The translations under genes were made by a program, and so were the position numbers. 39,936 nucleotides of DNA, from positions 1-39,936 of the forward strand of contig OMXK01000041.1 of assembly GCA_900314995.1 (NCBI GenBank), given 5' to 3'. Each line of letters begins with the position of its first letter. Position 1 is the stretch's first letter. The notes below the pieces were generated by a model. It ran no database searches and was not told the origin of the DNA. It worked only from the letters and a program-made list of their open reading frames with translations. The DNA is from an uncultured Prevotella sp. (GTDB lineage: Bacteria; Bacteroidota; Bacteroidia; Bacteroidales; Bacteroidaceae). Of this stretch, positions 19,222 through 26,979 are shown piece by piece.

Positions 19222-20518
19222 GGTAATCGTTGTTGACGACATAAAATCCTATTGCGACTCGGTATGCGAGGAACTTAAGGGCATGGGCGTCGAAGCCGTC
19301 GGCTGCTATAATGTCAGAAAAGCCAAGTGGCTCATCGAGCATGCCGGGAGGAACGATGTGATGCTGGTTGACCTTGTGCTGAAGGACGATAGCGGATGGA
19401 ACGGGACGGACATCCTACGCTGGATGCGGCAGATGGGGTATTATCAGATGTTCTTCCTGATGACTGGATTCGGCACAATGGAAAACTCCATCGAGACACT
19501 GGAACTTGGAGCCAAGAGTTATATACCAAAGGAACAGATGGGCGAGAAGTTCTATTCGAGAATCAAGGACATCATGGATGAGCAGAACCGTCTGGATATG
19601 CAGGAGGGACTGGAGATATTCCGCCGTCAGAGCAAGGCTTTCCAACGTGTCTATAACGACATCAGAGATTATGCTGCCACAGGTATCCGGCTTGTCATTA
19701 CGGGGGAGAGCGGCACGGGAAGGCAGCATCTTGCAGAGGATCTGATGGCCATGTCGGGTATGGAGGGCAAGCAGTATGCCCACGTGGATTGCAGTACACT
19801 GGCAAGGATGGAGCATGTGGAGGAGTACTTCTACGGTCATCAGAAAGGGGCCTTCACCAGTGCCGTGAGTTCGTCGGACGGAATACTGGAGAAGGCCAAT
19901 GGCGGTTTTCTTTTCTTGGAGAACGTGCATAAGATGCCGATGGAGGTGCAGGATATGTTGGCTGGCGTGTTGGCAAAGGGAAGATACTCGCGCATCGGTT
20001 CAACCAAGGAGCGCTTCGTCAAGTTCAACATTGTCTCGACATCATGTGTGAGTCCCGACGAAGCCGTTGCCGAGGGAATCATGTCGCAGGAGTTTAGGGA
20101 CTATATCTGTGAGGGGAAGGTGCTTGTGCCGCCACTCCGCGATACAAGGGACGACATCCTGCCATTGGCAAAATTCTTCATAGAGCAGTTTGACCCTAAA
20201 AAACGCAGGTTGAGCAGGGAGGCCAGGGAAAAACTGGAAGCCTATCAATGGCCTGGGAATGTGCGGGAACTGGTGAGCGTCATCAGGACTGCCGTTGCAA
20301 GGTGTCATGAAGATGAAATCCACGCCGAGTATCTGAATATCTCTAAATGCGATTCTCGCGGCTGTAAGTCGATGGCTGCGACGGAAAGGGACATCATCAT
20401 TGCCGCACTGAAGCGGAACGGCAACAATAAGAGCCAGGCGGCTGAGGAACTTGGAATCAGCCGAAAGACCATCTATAACAAGATGGCTGAGTATCAGATA
20501 GTGCTTGACGGCGATTGA
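19214..20518 (+). CDS. rteB: RteB-like NtrC-family response regulator
   Basis: 434 residues: receiver domain with Asp53 in MLVDLVLKDDSG, AAA+ domain, and Fis-type HTH at the end (NNKSQAAEELGISRKTIYNK). In CTnDOT, RteB activates rteC. The AAA+ domain departs from active NtrC proteins: Walker A is GESGTGRQH at 164-172 (Arg in place of the ATP-binding Lys), the sigma54-contact loop is GAFTSA (212-217) instead of GAFTGA, and Walker B reads FLFLENVH with Glu-Asn where Asp-Glu is expected. ATP hydrolysis may therefore be weak or absent. Whether this is shared by all RteB proteins I cannot check. Translation is coupled to rteA. Confidence 0.9.
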   Translation: MSKVIVVDDIKSYCDSVCEELKGMGVEAVGCYNVRKAKWLIEHAGRNDVMLVDLVLKDDSGWNGTDILRWMRQMGYYQMFFLMTGFGTMENSIETLELGAKSYIPKEQMGEKFYSRIKDIMDEQNRLDMQEGLEIFRRQSKAFQRVYNDIRDYAATGIRLVITGESGTGRQHLAEDLMAMSGMEGKQYAHVDCSTLARMEHVEEYFYGHQKGAFTSAVSSSDGILEKANGGFLFLENVHKMPMEVQDMLAGVLAKGRYSRIGSTKERFVKFNIVSTSCVSPDEAVAEGIMSQEFRDYICEGKVLVPPLRDTRDDILPLAKFFIEQFDPKKRRLSREAREKLEAYQWPGNVRELVSVIRTAVARCHEDEIHAEYLNISKCDSRGCKSMAATERDIIIAALKRNGNNKSQAAEELGISRKTIYNKMAEYQIVLDGD

Positions 20519-20531
20519 AAAGTTCTGGAAC

Positions 20532-20569
20532 TGTGTAAACATTACACACTGCTGTGTAGCGTTTACACA
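20532..20569. promoter_or_regulatory. Nested palindrome upstream of rteC, candidate RteB operator
   Basis: TGTGTAAAC (20532-20540) and GTTTACACA (20561-20569) are a perfect 9-bp inverted repeat. Nested inside is TACACA-CTGC-TGTGTA (20543-20558), also perfect. It begins 14 bp after the rteB stop. It could bind a dimeric regulator such as RteB, or act as a hairpin ending the rteAB transcript. Confidence 0.5.
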
Positions 20570-20604
20570 CTTTTTGGGGTCATTTTACAACGCGTTTTTC
20601 ATTA

Positions 20605-20737
20605 ACATTCTTTAATCGCACTCGTTTACAGGCAGATACGAAAAAACTGTCAGAAAACGAGTCCTTTTCGCTTGCACCCATGCTTATGTTACAAGTGCGA
20701 TCGCAATCAAACGCATTAGTAACAAGTAAAAGAATGT
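20605..20737 (+). promoter_or_regulatory. Structured rteC leader with three nested inverted repeats
   Basis: Outer pair: ACATTCTTT (20605-20613) with AAAGAATGT (20729-20737). Middle pair: ATCGCACT (20615-20622) with AGTGCGAT (20694-20701). Inner pair: ACTCGTTTACAG (20620-20631) with CTGT and AAACGAGT (20647-20662). The middle and inner pairs share bases 20620-20622, so they partly compete. The outer 3' arm ends 5 bp before the rteC ATG, where it could hide the ribosome site. Confidence 0.45.
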
Positions 20738-20742
20738 AAGCA

Positions 20743-21327
20743 ATGACATATAGTATATTGACAGAGACGGACTTCTTCAGGGCTGTGGCAGACGGCGAGG
20801 AAGGGAAGGTGAAAGACTCCTACGGCGACTTCATCGCAAGCGTCATCAGGCTGTGCCGTACTTGTGATGCAGCCTCAGCGTACATCGCAATCACTTTCGC
20901 GGAAATCGAACTGAGGGCATACAAAGGACTCAATCCCGTAGTCAGTTCATATTGCGACAAGGCAATGGCATTCATGAAGGAGATGCACGACATGCTGGAG
21001 CCGATGGCGGCGAAGGATATGGAGAAGACGGAGAAAAACGAGGTGCAGCCCAGGCTGGAATGGACGGGAAAGACGGTGGACTTGGTGGAACTGGTCTATG
21101 CGCTGAAAGAGTCGGGATGCGTGAACAACGGCGAGATGGCCATCGGGAAGATGAATGAGATAGTCTTCCGGATGTTCGGAATGAAGGCACTGAAGGACTA
21201 TTCGAGGTATTACGTCTCTATAAAGGATCGCGAGACCGATTACAGCTATACCTACTTCATCGACCGACTGAGGCAGAAACTGAACGAGCGTATCAAGGCT
21301 GACATCAAGAGGTCGCTGAGCCGATGA
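20743..21327 (+). CDS. rteC: RteC-like activator of excision genes
   Basis: 194 residues. The C-terminal half has the RteC-family pattern: LEWTGKTVDLVELVYALKES, then NNGEMAIGKMNEIVFRMFGM, followed by YYVSIKDRETDYSYTYFIDR. In CTnDOT, RteC is made in response to RteB and activates the promoter of the excision operon. Here the likely target is the promoter region at 6593-6804 (inferred). The gene has a long structured leader and is closed by a strong terminator. Confidence 0.88.
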   Translation: MTYSILTETDFFRAVADGEEGKVKDSYGDFIASVIRLCRTCDAASAYIAITFAEIELRAYKGLNPVVSSYCDKAMAFMKEMHDMLEPMAAKDMEKTEKNEVQPRLEWTGKTVDLVELVYALKESGCVNNGEMAIGKMNEIVFRMFGMKALKDYSRYYVSIKDRETDYSYTYFIDRLRQKLNERIKADIKRSLSR

Positions 21328-21341
21328 GCGACGGATATAGA

Positions 21342-21394
21342 AAGAGGAAAACCTCGGACTGGCAAATGTCGATGCCGTTCGGGGCTTTCCTCTT
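21342..21394. terminator. Long near-perfect bidirectional terminator
   Basis: AAGAGGAAA pairs with TTTCCTCTT. Inside, CCTCGGAC pairs with GTTCGGGG (with G-T pairs) and GGCA with TGCC around an 8-base loop. It lies between the convergent rteC and RhuM-like genes. Confidence 0.85.
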
Positions 21395-21414
21395 ATCTGT
21401 GCAAGGGCTGACGG

Positions 21415-21753
21415 TCAGAAATAGACTATCATTGCACGCTCCTTGCGATTGGTGGTTCTGTCGCATATCCAATGGCGGAACTCATGCGCCAGCCCTGTGT
21501 CAACGTAGTACGATACGGCAATGATGCACTCTAGATTATACAATTCATCCTTATAGCCGCTTTCCAGCAGGTCGTATTTGCTCAGCAAGTCAAGATTGAC
21601 GGTCAGTTGTTTCCGCATCCTGTTAATGATACTGCGCACCTTCATGATGGTCACTCCGAACAGACTGGCAATCTCGCCCGCAGTCATCCAAATGTCGTAG
21701 CCAGTCACCTCGAACTTCTCGTTCTCGAATACTACCTTGTCTCTCTTCATCAT
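21415..21753 (-). CDS. RhuM-like DNA-binding protein
   Basis: 112 residues from the ATG at 21753. A GTG five codons earlier is less likely, because GGAGG on the minus strand (21766-21762) lies 8 bp before the ATG and decides the start. The sequence has a winged-helix-like part (MTAGEIASLFGVTIMKVRSI) and a RhuM-like ending (LYNLECIIAVSYYVDTGLAH, then EFRHWICDRT). It follows the integrase stop by 20 bp on the same strand, so the two are probably co-transcribed. RhuM-like proteins are common next to mobile elements; their function is not established. Confidence 0.7.
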   Translation of the reverse strand: MMKRDKVVFENEKFEVTGYDIWMTAGEIASLFGVTIMKVRSIINRMRKQLTVNLDLLSKYDLLESGYKDELYNLECIIAVSYYVDTGLAHEFRHWICDRTTNRKERAMIVYF

Positions 21754-21773
21754 ATCTTTGTCCTCCACTTTAT

Positions 21774-23021
21774 TTATATTACCATTTCTATGCTTGGCAC
21801 AAACTGCTCTATCTTAGCCAGCTTGGAGGCCAAGGTATCAATCTCGCAACCAAGTTTTTCCTGCGTGATCTTTGCATAAATCTGAGTGCTTTCAATGCTC
21901 TTATGGCCCAGCACGGAGGACACAACTTCCAACGGCATACCGTTCGACAGGCAGACAACCGTTGCCATCGTGTGGCGCCCCTGGTGCCAAGTGACCTGCT
22001 TCTGGATGCCACACAGTTTGGCGATGGTTTTCAGTATGCCATTGCAGGAATAATAGGGTGGCACGTCAAATACGCGTCCATCGTCGCACAGCCCTCTGTA
22101 CTTCTTGTAGATTGCAAGCGGGATAGGTAGCAGTTTCACATTCTCTGCTACCCCTGTCTTCTGGCGGTGTGTGTGAATCCACAGACTGCCATCTACGGGA
22201 TTCTTTACAATATTCTCTTCGCGAAGGTTCTCCAAGTCGATATAAGCCAGGCCCGTGAATGCGCAGAAGATGAACAGGTCTCGGATGAAAGTACGCTTGG
22301 CGTTCAGACGGGGCAGGTTCATCATCGTCTGTAACTCGTCCTTAGTCAGAAAGCCCTTCTCTGTCTCTTCCTCATGAATCTGATAGTCACCGAAAGGATA
22401 GTGCATTACCCAGCCATTCTGATGGGCACGGTGCATCAGCATCATGATGGCACAGACATACTTCTTGACGGAATTATGCTTGAGATGTTCCTGTGTTTTG
22501 AGATAGACCTCAAAGTCACTGATGAACGACGGGAGTATTTCCTTCAGTGTCATGTCTGACACATGATACTGGTATTGCATGAAGTTCCCCACATGCTTGT
22601 AGATAGCCTTGTATCTGACAAGGGTAGTCTTAGAGTTCAAACCGCCCTCGACTTTCTTTTCATACTCTTCGTTCCATTGAGCGAAGAGCGTCATCAGCAT
22701 ATGCTGACGGTACTCCAGACCGAGGAAAGCGTTCTTCACCTTCTCTGCAGTCACATAGTCATCACGCAGCTTGATCTCCTGATAGTTCTTCACGACGGAA
22801 GCCCTAATCTTCTCCAACTCACGGTTTACGTCACGGGCAGCGATGGTCTTACCTTTGGCGTGACCACCTTTGGACTCCCAGATTTTAGGGTCACAAGATA
22901 CTTTGCAGCTGAACTGCGACATGGTTCCATCCACTGTGATACGTCCCATGATGGGGTTTGTACCGTCCTTCTTCAACTTCTCCTTCTTCAGGTAGAAGAT
23001 CACTGAAAATGTACTTCTCAT
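21774..23021 (-). CDS. int: IntDOT-like tyrosine recombinase (integrase)
   Basis: 415 residues. An arm-binding N-terminal domain, a core-binding domain (about 105-220) and a catalytic domain are present. Catalytic positions line up with those I recall for CTnDOT integrase: Arg286 and Lys288 in THRQKTG, His346 and Arg349 in WHQGRH, His373 in LGHKS, and nucleophile Tyr382 in TQIYAKI. The first catalytic Arg is replaced by Ala259 (FTGLAYIDL); CTnDOT IntDOT also lacks it, with Ser259. The protein should integrate and excise the element at an att site, which in this family lies close to int. A promoter and palindrome lie just upstream, facing the BREX operon across 447 bp. Confidence 0.92.
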   Translation of the reverse strand: MRSTFSVIFYLKKEKLKKDGTNPIMGRITVDGTMSQFSCKVSCDPKIWESKGGHAKGKTIAARDVNRELEKIRASVVKNYQEIKLRDDYVTAEKVKNAFLGLEYRQHMLMTLFAQWNEEYEKKVEGGLNSKTTLVRYKAIYKHVGNFMQYQYHVSDMTLKEILPSFISDFEVYLKTQEHLKHNSVKKYVCAIMMLMHRAHQNGWVMHYPFGDYQIHEEETEKGFLTKDELQTMMNLPRLNAKRTFIRDLFIFCAFTGLAYIDLENLREENIVKNPVDGSLWIHTHRQKTGVAENVKLLPIPLAIYKKYRGLCDDGRVFDVPPYYSCNGILKTIAKLCGIQKQVTWHQGRHTMATVVCLSNGMPLEVVSSVLGHKSIESTQIYAKITQEKLGCEIDTLASKLAKIEQFVPSIEMVI

Positions 23022-23053
23022 TGCTCTAATTTCTTTAATTGTTCAACGTTATA

Positions 23054-23073
23054 AATTTTGCGTTGCAAAATTA
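23054..23073 (-). promoter_or_regulatory. int -7 box within a 19-bp perfect palindrome
   Basis: AATTTTGC-GTT-GCAAAATT (23054-23072) is perfect in both arms. On the minus strand it includes TAATTTTG (23073-23066), an exact -7 box 45 bp before the int ATG. Inverted TTTGC half sites are also what IntDOT-type core sites look like, so it could be an autoregulatory operator or a recombinase core-type site. Confidence 0.5.
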
Positions 23074-23330
23074 GCCAATTTGAAGTCTTGTTGTTCCTCG
23101 CAAATCGCAGACGAATAATGAAGAACTCCCGAAAAGAGTTAAAAATTCGCATCTATCAGATTCTCAGCGCATTCCCGTGTCGAACGTTACCGTTTTTCCT
23201 CGATTTGCCACTTTCCAGAAAAGGGGTACGAATTAGAGACTCAACTCGTTCTATTATCTGTACTTATCTTGCCTCTATCTGTACCTATCCGCTTCTCAGC
23301 GTTTTCTTAACTCTCTGATTCTCAACTCAA
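23074..23330. other. Gene-free stretch with short direct repeats, candidate attachment region
   Basis: No convincing gene is seen. TTCTCAGCG occurs at 23161-23169 and 23293-23301, with the related ATTCTCAA at 23318-23325. ATCTGTACTTATC (23256-23268) and ATCTGTACCTATC (23277-23289) lie exactly 21 bp apart with one mismatch. CTCAACTC also occurs twice, near 23240 and 23320. Short repeats next to an integrase gene are typical of recombinase arm sites, so the element end probably lies here. The exact crossover site cannot be placed. Confidence 0.45.
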
Positions 23331-23365
23331 ATTCCCCATCTCTCCATTTTTTGTTTTCTTATTAT

Positions 23366-23448
23366 GTTCCCAGCCTGGGAACAAAACATTCCCAGTAAGG
23401 GAACAATTAGTTCCCAACGTGGGAACAAATAGTTACCAATAAGGATAT
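23366..23448. repeat. Four palindromic iterons of 22-bp period before pglX
   Basis: Units start at 23366, 23388, 23410 and 23432. Unit 1 GTTCCCAGCCTGGGAAC has perfect 8-bp arms. Unit 3 GTTCCCAACGTGGGAAC has perfect 7-bp arms. Unit 2 ATTCCCAGTAAGGGAAC is imperfect, and unit 4 GTTACCAATAAGGATAT is degenerate. Spacers are 5 bp and AT-rich (AAAAC, AATTA, AAATA). The period is close to two helical turns, so all sites face the same side of the DNA. The array ends 20 bp before the pglX ATG, the position of a repressor or activator operator. Confidence 0.8.
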
Positions 23449-23468
23449 AAATAGAAAACAGCAAACTA

Positions 23469-26400
23469 ATGGATACTAATAGAATAAAGAAGTTCGCCAC
23501 AGAGGCACGAAATAAGTTAAAGGCAGGTATTGCCGCCAAGATTATCACGTTAGGATTCGATAAGAACGGTAACGTGCCTGAACACATGCACCCACAGTTG
23601 ATGCAGGGTGGTTCACTCTGGAATGGCCAGCTTCAGACTGAAGGATTCTACCATCAGTGGCAGGCTCTATATAATCGAGTCCAGCAAAAGGGCATCAAGG
23701 AAGTGTATGAGGAAGCAGCTTACACCTGGTTCAACCGTCTTGTCGCTATTCGTATCCTAATGAAAAACCAGCTCATCGAGCCAGTTCTGGAATATGTGGA
23801 TGCTGCCCGCACACCAAGAATTGTAGATGAAGCCCGTATGGGTCGCATCCCTCAGATGCAGGAACGCCAACGGCAACTGCTAATGGAACTTTTGGATGAT
23901 GACTCTAAGACCACAGAGCAGTTTGCCATTCTTGTGACGGCTTTCTGCCATGACAATCCAATTCTCTTCAAGTGTTTTGGTGCGATGTCTGACTATACGG
24001 AACTGCTTTTGCCCAACGACATTCTGACAGAGGGAGGCTTTATCGACCTGCTGAACCATACGGAGTTTATCACAGATGCTGACTTCCATTCACCAGAACT
24101 GATAGGCTGGCTCTACCAGTTCTATATCTCTGAGCGTAAGGACGAAGTGTTTGCCAAGAAAGGAAAGTTCGAAGCCGATGAGATTCCTGCTGCCACACAG
24201 ATCTTCACACCTAACTGGATTGTGAAGTACATGGTACAGAACACCATTGGTCGTATCTACCTTGATAACAATCCAAATGCAGCCTCTGAGTTCAAACCCA
24301 AATGGCAGTACCTCGTAGAGCCATCTACACCCACTCCAAAGGAAGCCATATATAAGTACAAGGAGTTGACAGACCTCCTCGTTGGCGACCTTGCTTCTGG
24401 TTCAGGCCATATTCTCAATGAGTGCTTCGACCTACTTTACGACCTCTATATCTATGAGGGCTATAGCCGTAGGGAGGCTGTGGAATATATCTTCACTAAC
24501 AACCTTCGAGGCATCGATCTCGATACTCGCGCTAAACAGTTGGCAACTTTTGCTCTGATGCTAAAGGCTTGTCAGAAGGATAGCACCTTCGCCGATACCC
24601 ATATTCTGCCAAAGGTACTGAGTATGCCTACCCCTATTCCACAGGAACAGGTGTCAGAACGACTGAAAGAGTTCTTCCGCGAGACTCCTTCCAATCAGAT
24701 TCACAAAGACCTCACCGCTGCTTTCGAGCTAATGCAAGATGCTGATTCACTTGGTTCTATCATGAAGTTCGATTTGGCTGAGTCAACAAAATTGGCCATT
24801 CGTCAGACAATGGACTACTGGAAGAGTCAAGGATTTGTACCAGAGACGGTAGAGAACATCATGCCAGCAATGGATTTGATGCTGACATTGACAAGCAAGT
24901 ATGCTGCTTTAATCATGAATCCGCCATATATGGGAAATGGTAATATGAACGAAGTTCTATCTAACTATGTTAAGCTCCACTATTCTGAAGGCAAGGCGGA
25001 TCTATTTTCAACATTTATGCTTCTTGCTATTGACCGTCTAGCAGACCATGCTAAATATGGTATGATAAATATGCACTCGTGGATGTTTCTATCTACATTT
25101 GAAAGTTTGCGTAAATCTCTATTAGATAAATATCAAATCGACTCACTTCTACATCTTGGTCCTCGTACTTTTGACGAACTATCGGGAGAAGTTGTTCAAA
25201 ATGCCGCATTTATTGTTAGCAAGCATAATGAAATCGCAAAAGGCAAATATTATCGTCTCGTATCTGGACGAAATTGTACAGAAAAGCAAGTTTTATTCCT
25301 TAATGAAGATGCTGCTTCAAAAACGTGCTACTCAAATGTAGATCAGAAAAGTTTCGAAAAGCTTCCAGGATGCGTTTTGGGATATTGGATTAACGAAAAG
25401 GTTAAAGATCTATTTGATGGTGATTATATTGACAACCATGCTTTTTCTGATGGTAAAAATGTTACTGGAGATAACGAACGATTTTTACGTATGTTGTGGG
25501 AAGTTTCATGTAACAAAATTGGGAAAGAGAAAAAGTGGATGCTTCAAACGAAAGGTGGTGAAGCAAGAAAATGGTATGGAAACACTCAAAATGTAATCGC
25601 TTGGTCAAAAGAAGACATAGCGTTTTATCATAAGAATAAAATTTCAAGGGTGATTAAGGAATATTTGTGGTATAAAGAAGGTATTACATGGTCAAAGATT
25701 TGTTCTTCTAATCCTACATTTAGGTTCTTAAGGGAAGATTCTACCTATGATGAAGTAAATATAACTCCAAATGAACCTGAAGAATTATATTCTATTATTG
25801 GGCTATTAAATACAAAACTCGTTAATTACTTACTTAATATAATAAATCCTACCTTCAGTGTTCAAACTGAAAATGTCTTAAAATTACCATACACTACTTT
25901 CGAAGGAGTAGAAGGCATTGCTAAAGAAAATATTGAAATATCGAAATTGGACTGGGATGCTCACGAAACCTCCTGGGACTTCGAGGCCAATCCTCTTGTC
26001 GTCCTTCGCAATGAGACTGTTGCCAGTGGAAATTTGGATTCCTCATTCAAGCTTTCTGCCTTTGTAGAGCAGTTCGAGACCATTTGGGAGGAACGTTTTA
26101 ACCAGCTCCACGGGAACGAAGAGGAGCTGAACCGCCAGTTCATCGACATCTACGGCTTGCGGGATGAACTATCGCCAGAAGTTCCCAAGAATGAAATCAC
26201 CATTCTGCAACAAGGAGAGATTAATCTCGTTCAGATTCCTGGCAGCGACAACGATTATACCCTTCAGTGGAATGAAGACGTGCTGATGAAGCAACTTATC
26301 TCATACTCCGTTGGTGTATGGATGGGACGCTATAAACTTGGACAGAAGGGCTTGCACATTGCCCATCCCAATCCCACAGACAAGGAACTACAGGAATACT

Positions 26401-26975
26401 GGTATGGTGGTGTTCAGGTGTATATCGACGATGACGGTCTGATTCCTGTACTGCCACAAAGTTCACCCTTCGACGACAACCTGTCAAGCCGTATCTCCGA
26501 TTTCGTCCGCATCACCTTTGGTGAGGATAAGCTGACAGAGAATCTGAACTACATCGAGCAGAAGTTGGGAACCTCGATAGACCAGTATGTGCAGAAGGAC
26601 TTCTGGAAGGATCACAAGAAGATGTATCAGAACCGTCCCATTTACTGGCTGTTCTCTTCAAGCAAGGGAGCCTTCAAGTGCCTGGCCTACATGCACCGTA
26701 TGAATGCCTACACCGCAGAGCGTGTCCGCTCCAACTACCTGCTCCCCTACATCGAGTTCCTTCAGAACCAGATTGGCGAACTGGAGAACCGTCGTGCAAC
26801 CCTCTCCACCGCAGAGAACCGCAAGCTCCAGAACTTCCAGAAAGCTCTCGATGAGTGCCGCGAGTATCACGAACGTCTCCAAGTCGTAGCCGAACAAGCC
26901 ATCGCTTTCGACCTCGACGACGGCGTTGTAGTCAACTATGCAAAATTCGGTGATGTATTAGCAAAGATAAAATAA
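23469..26975 (+). CDS. pglX: BREX adenine-specific DNA methyltransferase PglX, copy 1
   Basis: 1,168 residues, full length for the family. SAM-binding motif I is DLASGSGH at 307-314; catalytic motif IV is NPPY at 484-487. In type 1 BREX, PglX methylates a non-palindromic adenine site on host DNA and helps recognise phage DNA. Residues about 495-822 (24954-25937) form the variable, AT-rich middle expected to choose the target site. The ends (residues 1-490 and 823-1168) are almost the same as in the next gene. Its first gene position, the iteron array upstream and the 4-bp gap to copy 2 make it the head of the operon. Motif I has Ser where copy 2 has Cys; activity should not be lost by that alone. 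Confidence 0.93.
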   Translation: MDTNRIKKFATEARNKLKAGIAAKIITLGFDKNGNVPEHMHPQLMQGGSLWNGQLQTEGFYHQWQALYNRVQQKGIKEVYEEAAYTWFNRLVAIRILMKNQLIEPVLEYVDAARTPRIVDEARMGRIPQMQERQRQLLMELLDDDSKTTEQFAILVTAFCHDNPILFKCFGAMSDYTELLLPNDILTEGGFIDLLNHTEFITDADFHSPELIGWLYQFYISERKDEVFAKKGKFEADEIPAATQIFTPNWIVKYMVQNTIGRIYLDNNPNAASEFKPKWQYLVEPSTPTPKEAIYKYKELTDLLVGDLASGSGHILNECFDLLYDLYIYEGYSRREAVEYIFTNNLRGIDLDTRAKQLATFALMLKACQKDSTFADTHILPKVLSMPTPIPQEQVSERLKEFFRETPSNQIHKDLTAAFELMQDADSLGSIMKFDLAESTKLAIRQTMDYWKSQGFVPETVENIMPAMDLMLTLTSKYAALIMNPPYMGNGNMNEVLSNYVKLHYSEGKADLFSTFMLLAIDRLADHAKYGMINMHSWMFLSTFESLRKSLLDKYQIDSLLHLGPRTFDELSGEVVQNAAFIVSKHNEIAKGKYYRLVSGRNCTEKQVLFLNEDAASKTCYSNVDQKSFEKLPGCVLGYWINEKVKDLFDGDYIDNHAFSDGKNVTGDNERFLRMLWEVSCNKIGKEKKWMLQTKGGEARKWYGNTQNVIAWSKEDIAFYHKNKISRVIKEYLWYKEGITWSKICSSNPTFRFLREDSTYDEVNITPNEPEELYSIIGLLNTKLVNYLLNIINPTFSVQTENVLKLPYTTFEGVEGIAKENIEISKLDWDAHETSWDFEANPLVVLRNETVASGNLDSSFKLSAFVEQFETIWEERFNQLHGNEEELNRQFIDIYGLRDELSPEVPKNEITILQQGEINLVQIPGSDNDYTLQWNEDVLMKQLISYSVGVWMGRYKLGQKGLHIAHPNPTDKELQEYWYGGVQVYIDDDGLIPVLPQSSPFDDNLSSRISDFVRITFGEDKLTENLNYIEQKLGTSIDQYVQKDFWKDHKKMYQNRPIYWLFSSSKGAFKCLAYMHRMNAYTAERVRSNYLLPYIEFLQNQIGELENRRATLSTAENRKLQNFQKALDECREYHERLQVVAEQAIAFDLDDGVVVNYAKFGDVLAKIK

Positions 26976-26979
26976 GTAT

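Larger units (their letters stand above)
5984..23073. mobile_element. CTnDOT-like integrative element core (excision, regulation, integration)
   Basis: The gene set (Xis-like HTH proteins, DUF3945-type protein, topoisomerase III, DUF1896 protein, methylase-helicase, RteA, RteB, RteC, IntDOT-like integrase) is the known core of CTnDOT-family Bacteroidetes conjugative transposons. No relaxase, mob or tra gene is seen, so the element is partial, decayed, or continues outside the window. Both ends given here are gene-based, not mapped att sites. Whether the flanking lipoprotein and BREX regions are cargo or host DNA is open. Confidence 0.6.

Noticed and set aside
20570-20742. Sigma54 (-24/-12) promoter for rteC
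   Set aside because: No GG-N10-GC pair with the right context was found; the closest candidates lack one of the two elements.
23058-23318. 86-codon plus-strand open frame between int and pglX
   Set aside because: Its start lies inside the int promoter palindrome and the frame covers the short direct repeats; the composition looks non-coding.
23366-23448. CRISPR array
   Set aside because: Units are palindromic with 5-bp spacers, far too short for CRISPR spacers, and no cas gene is near.
23327-23587. 86-codon minus-strand open frame over the iterons
   Set aside because: It overlaps both the palindromic array and the pglX start; the hydrophobic look comes from reverse reading.
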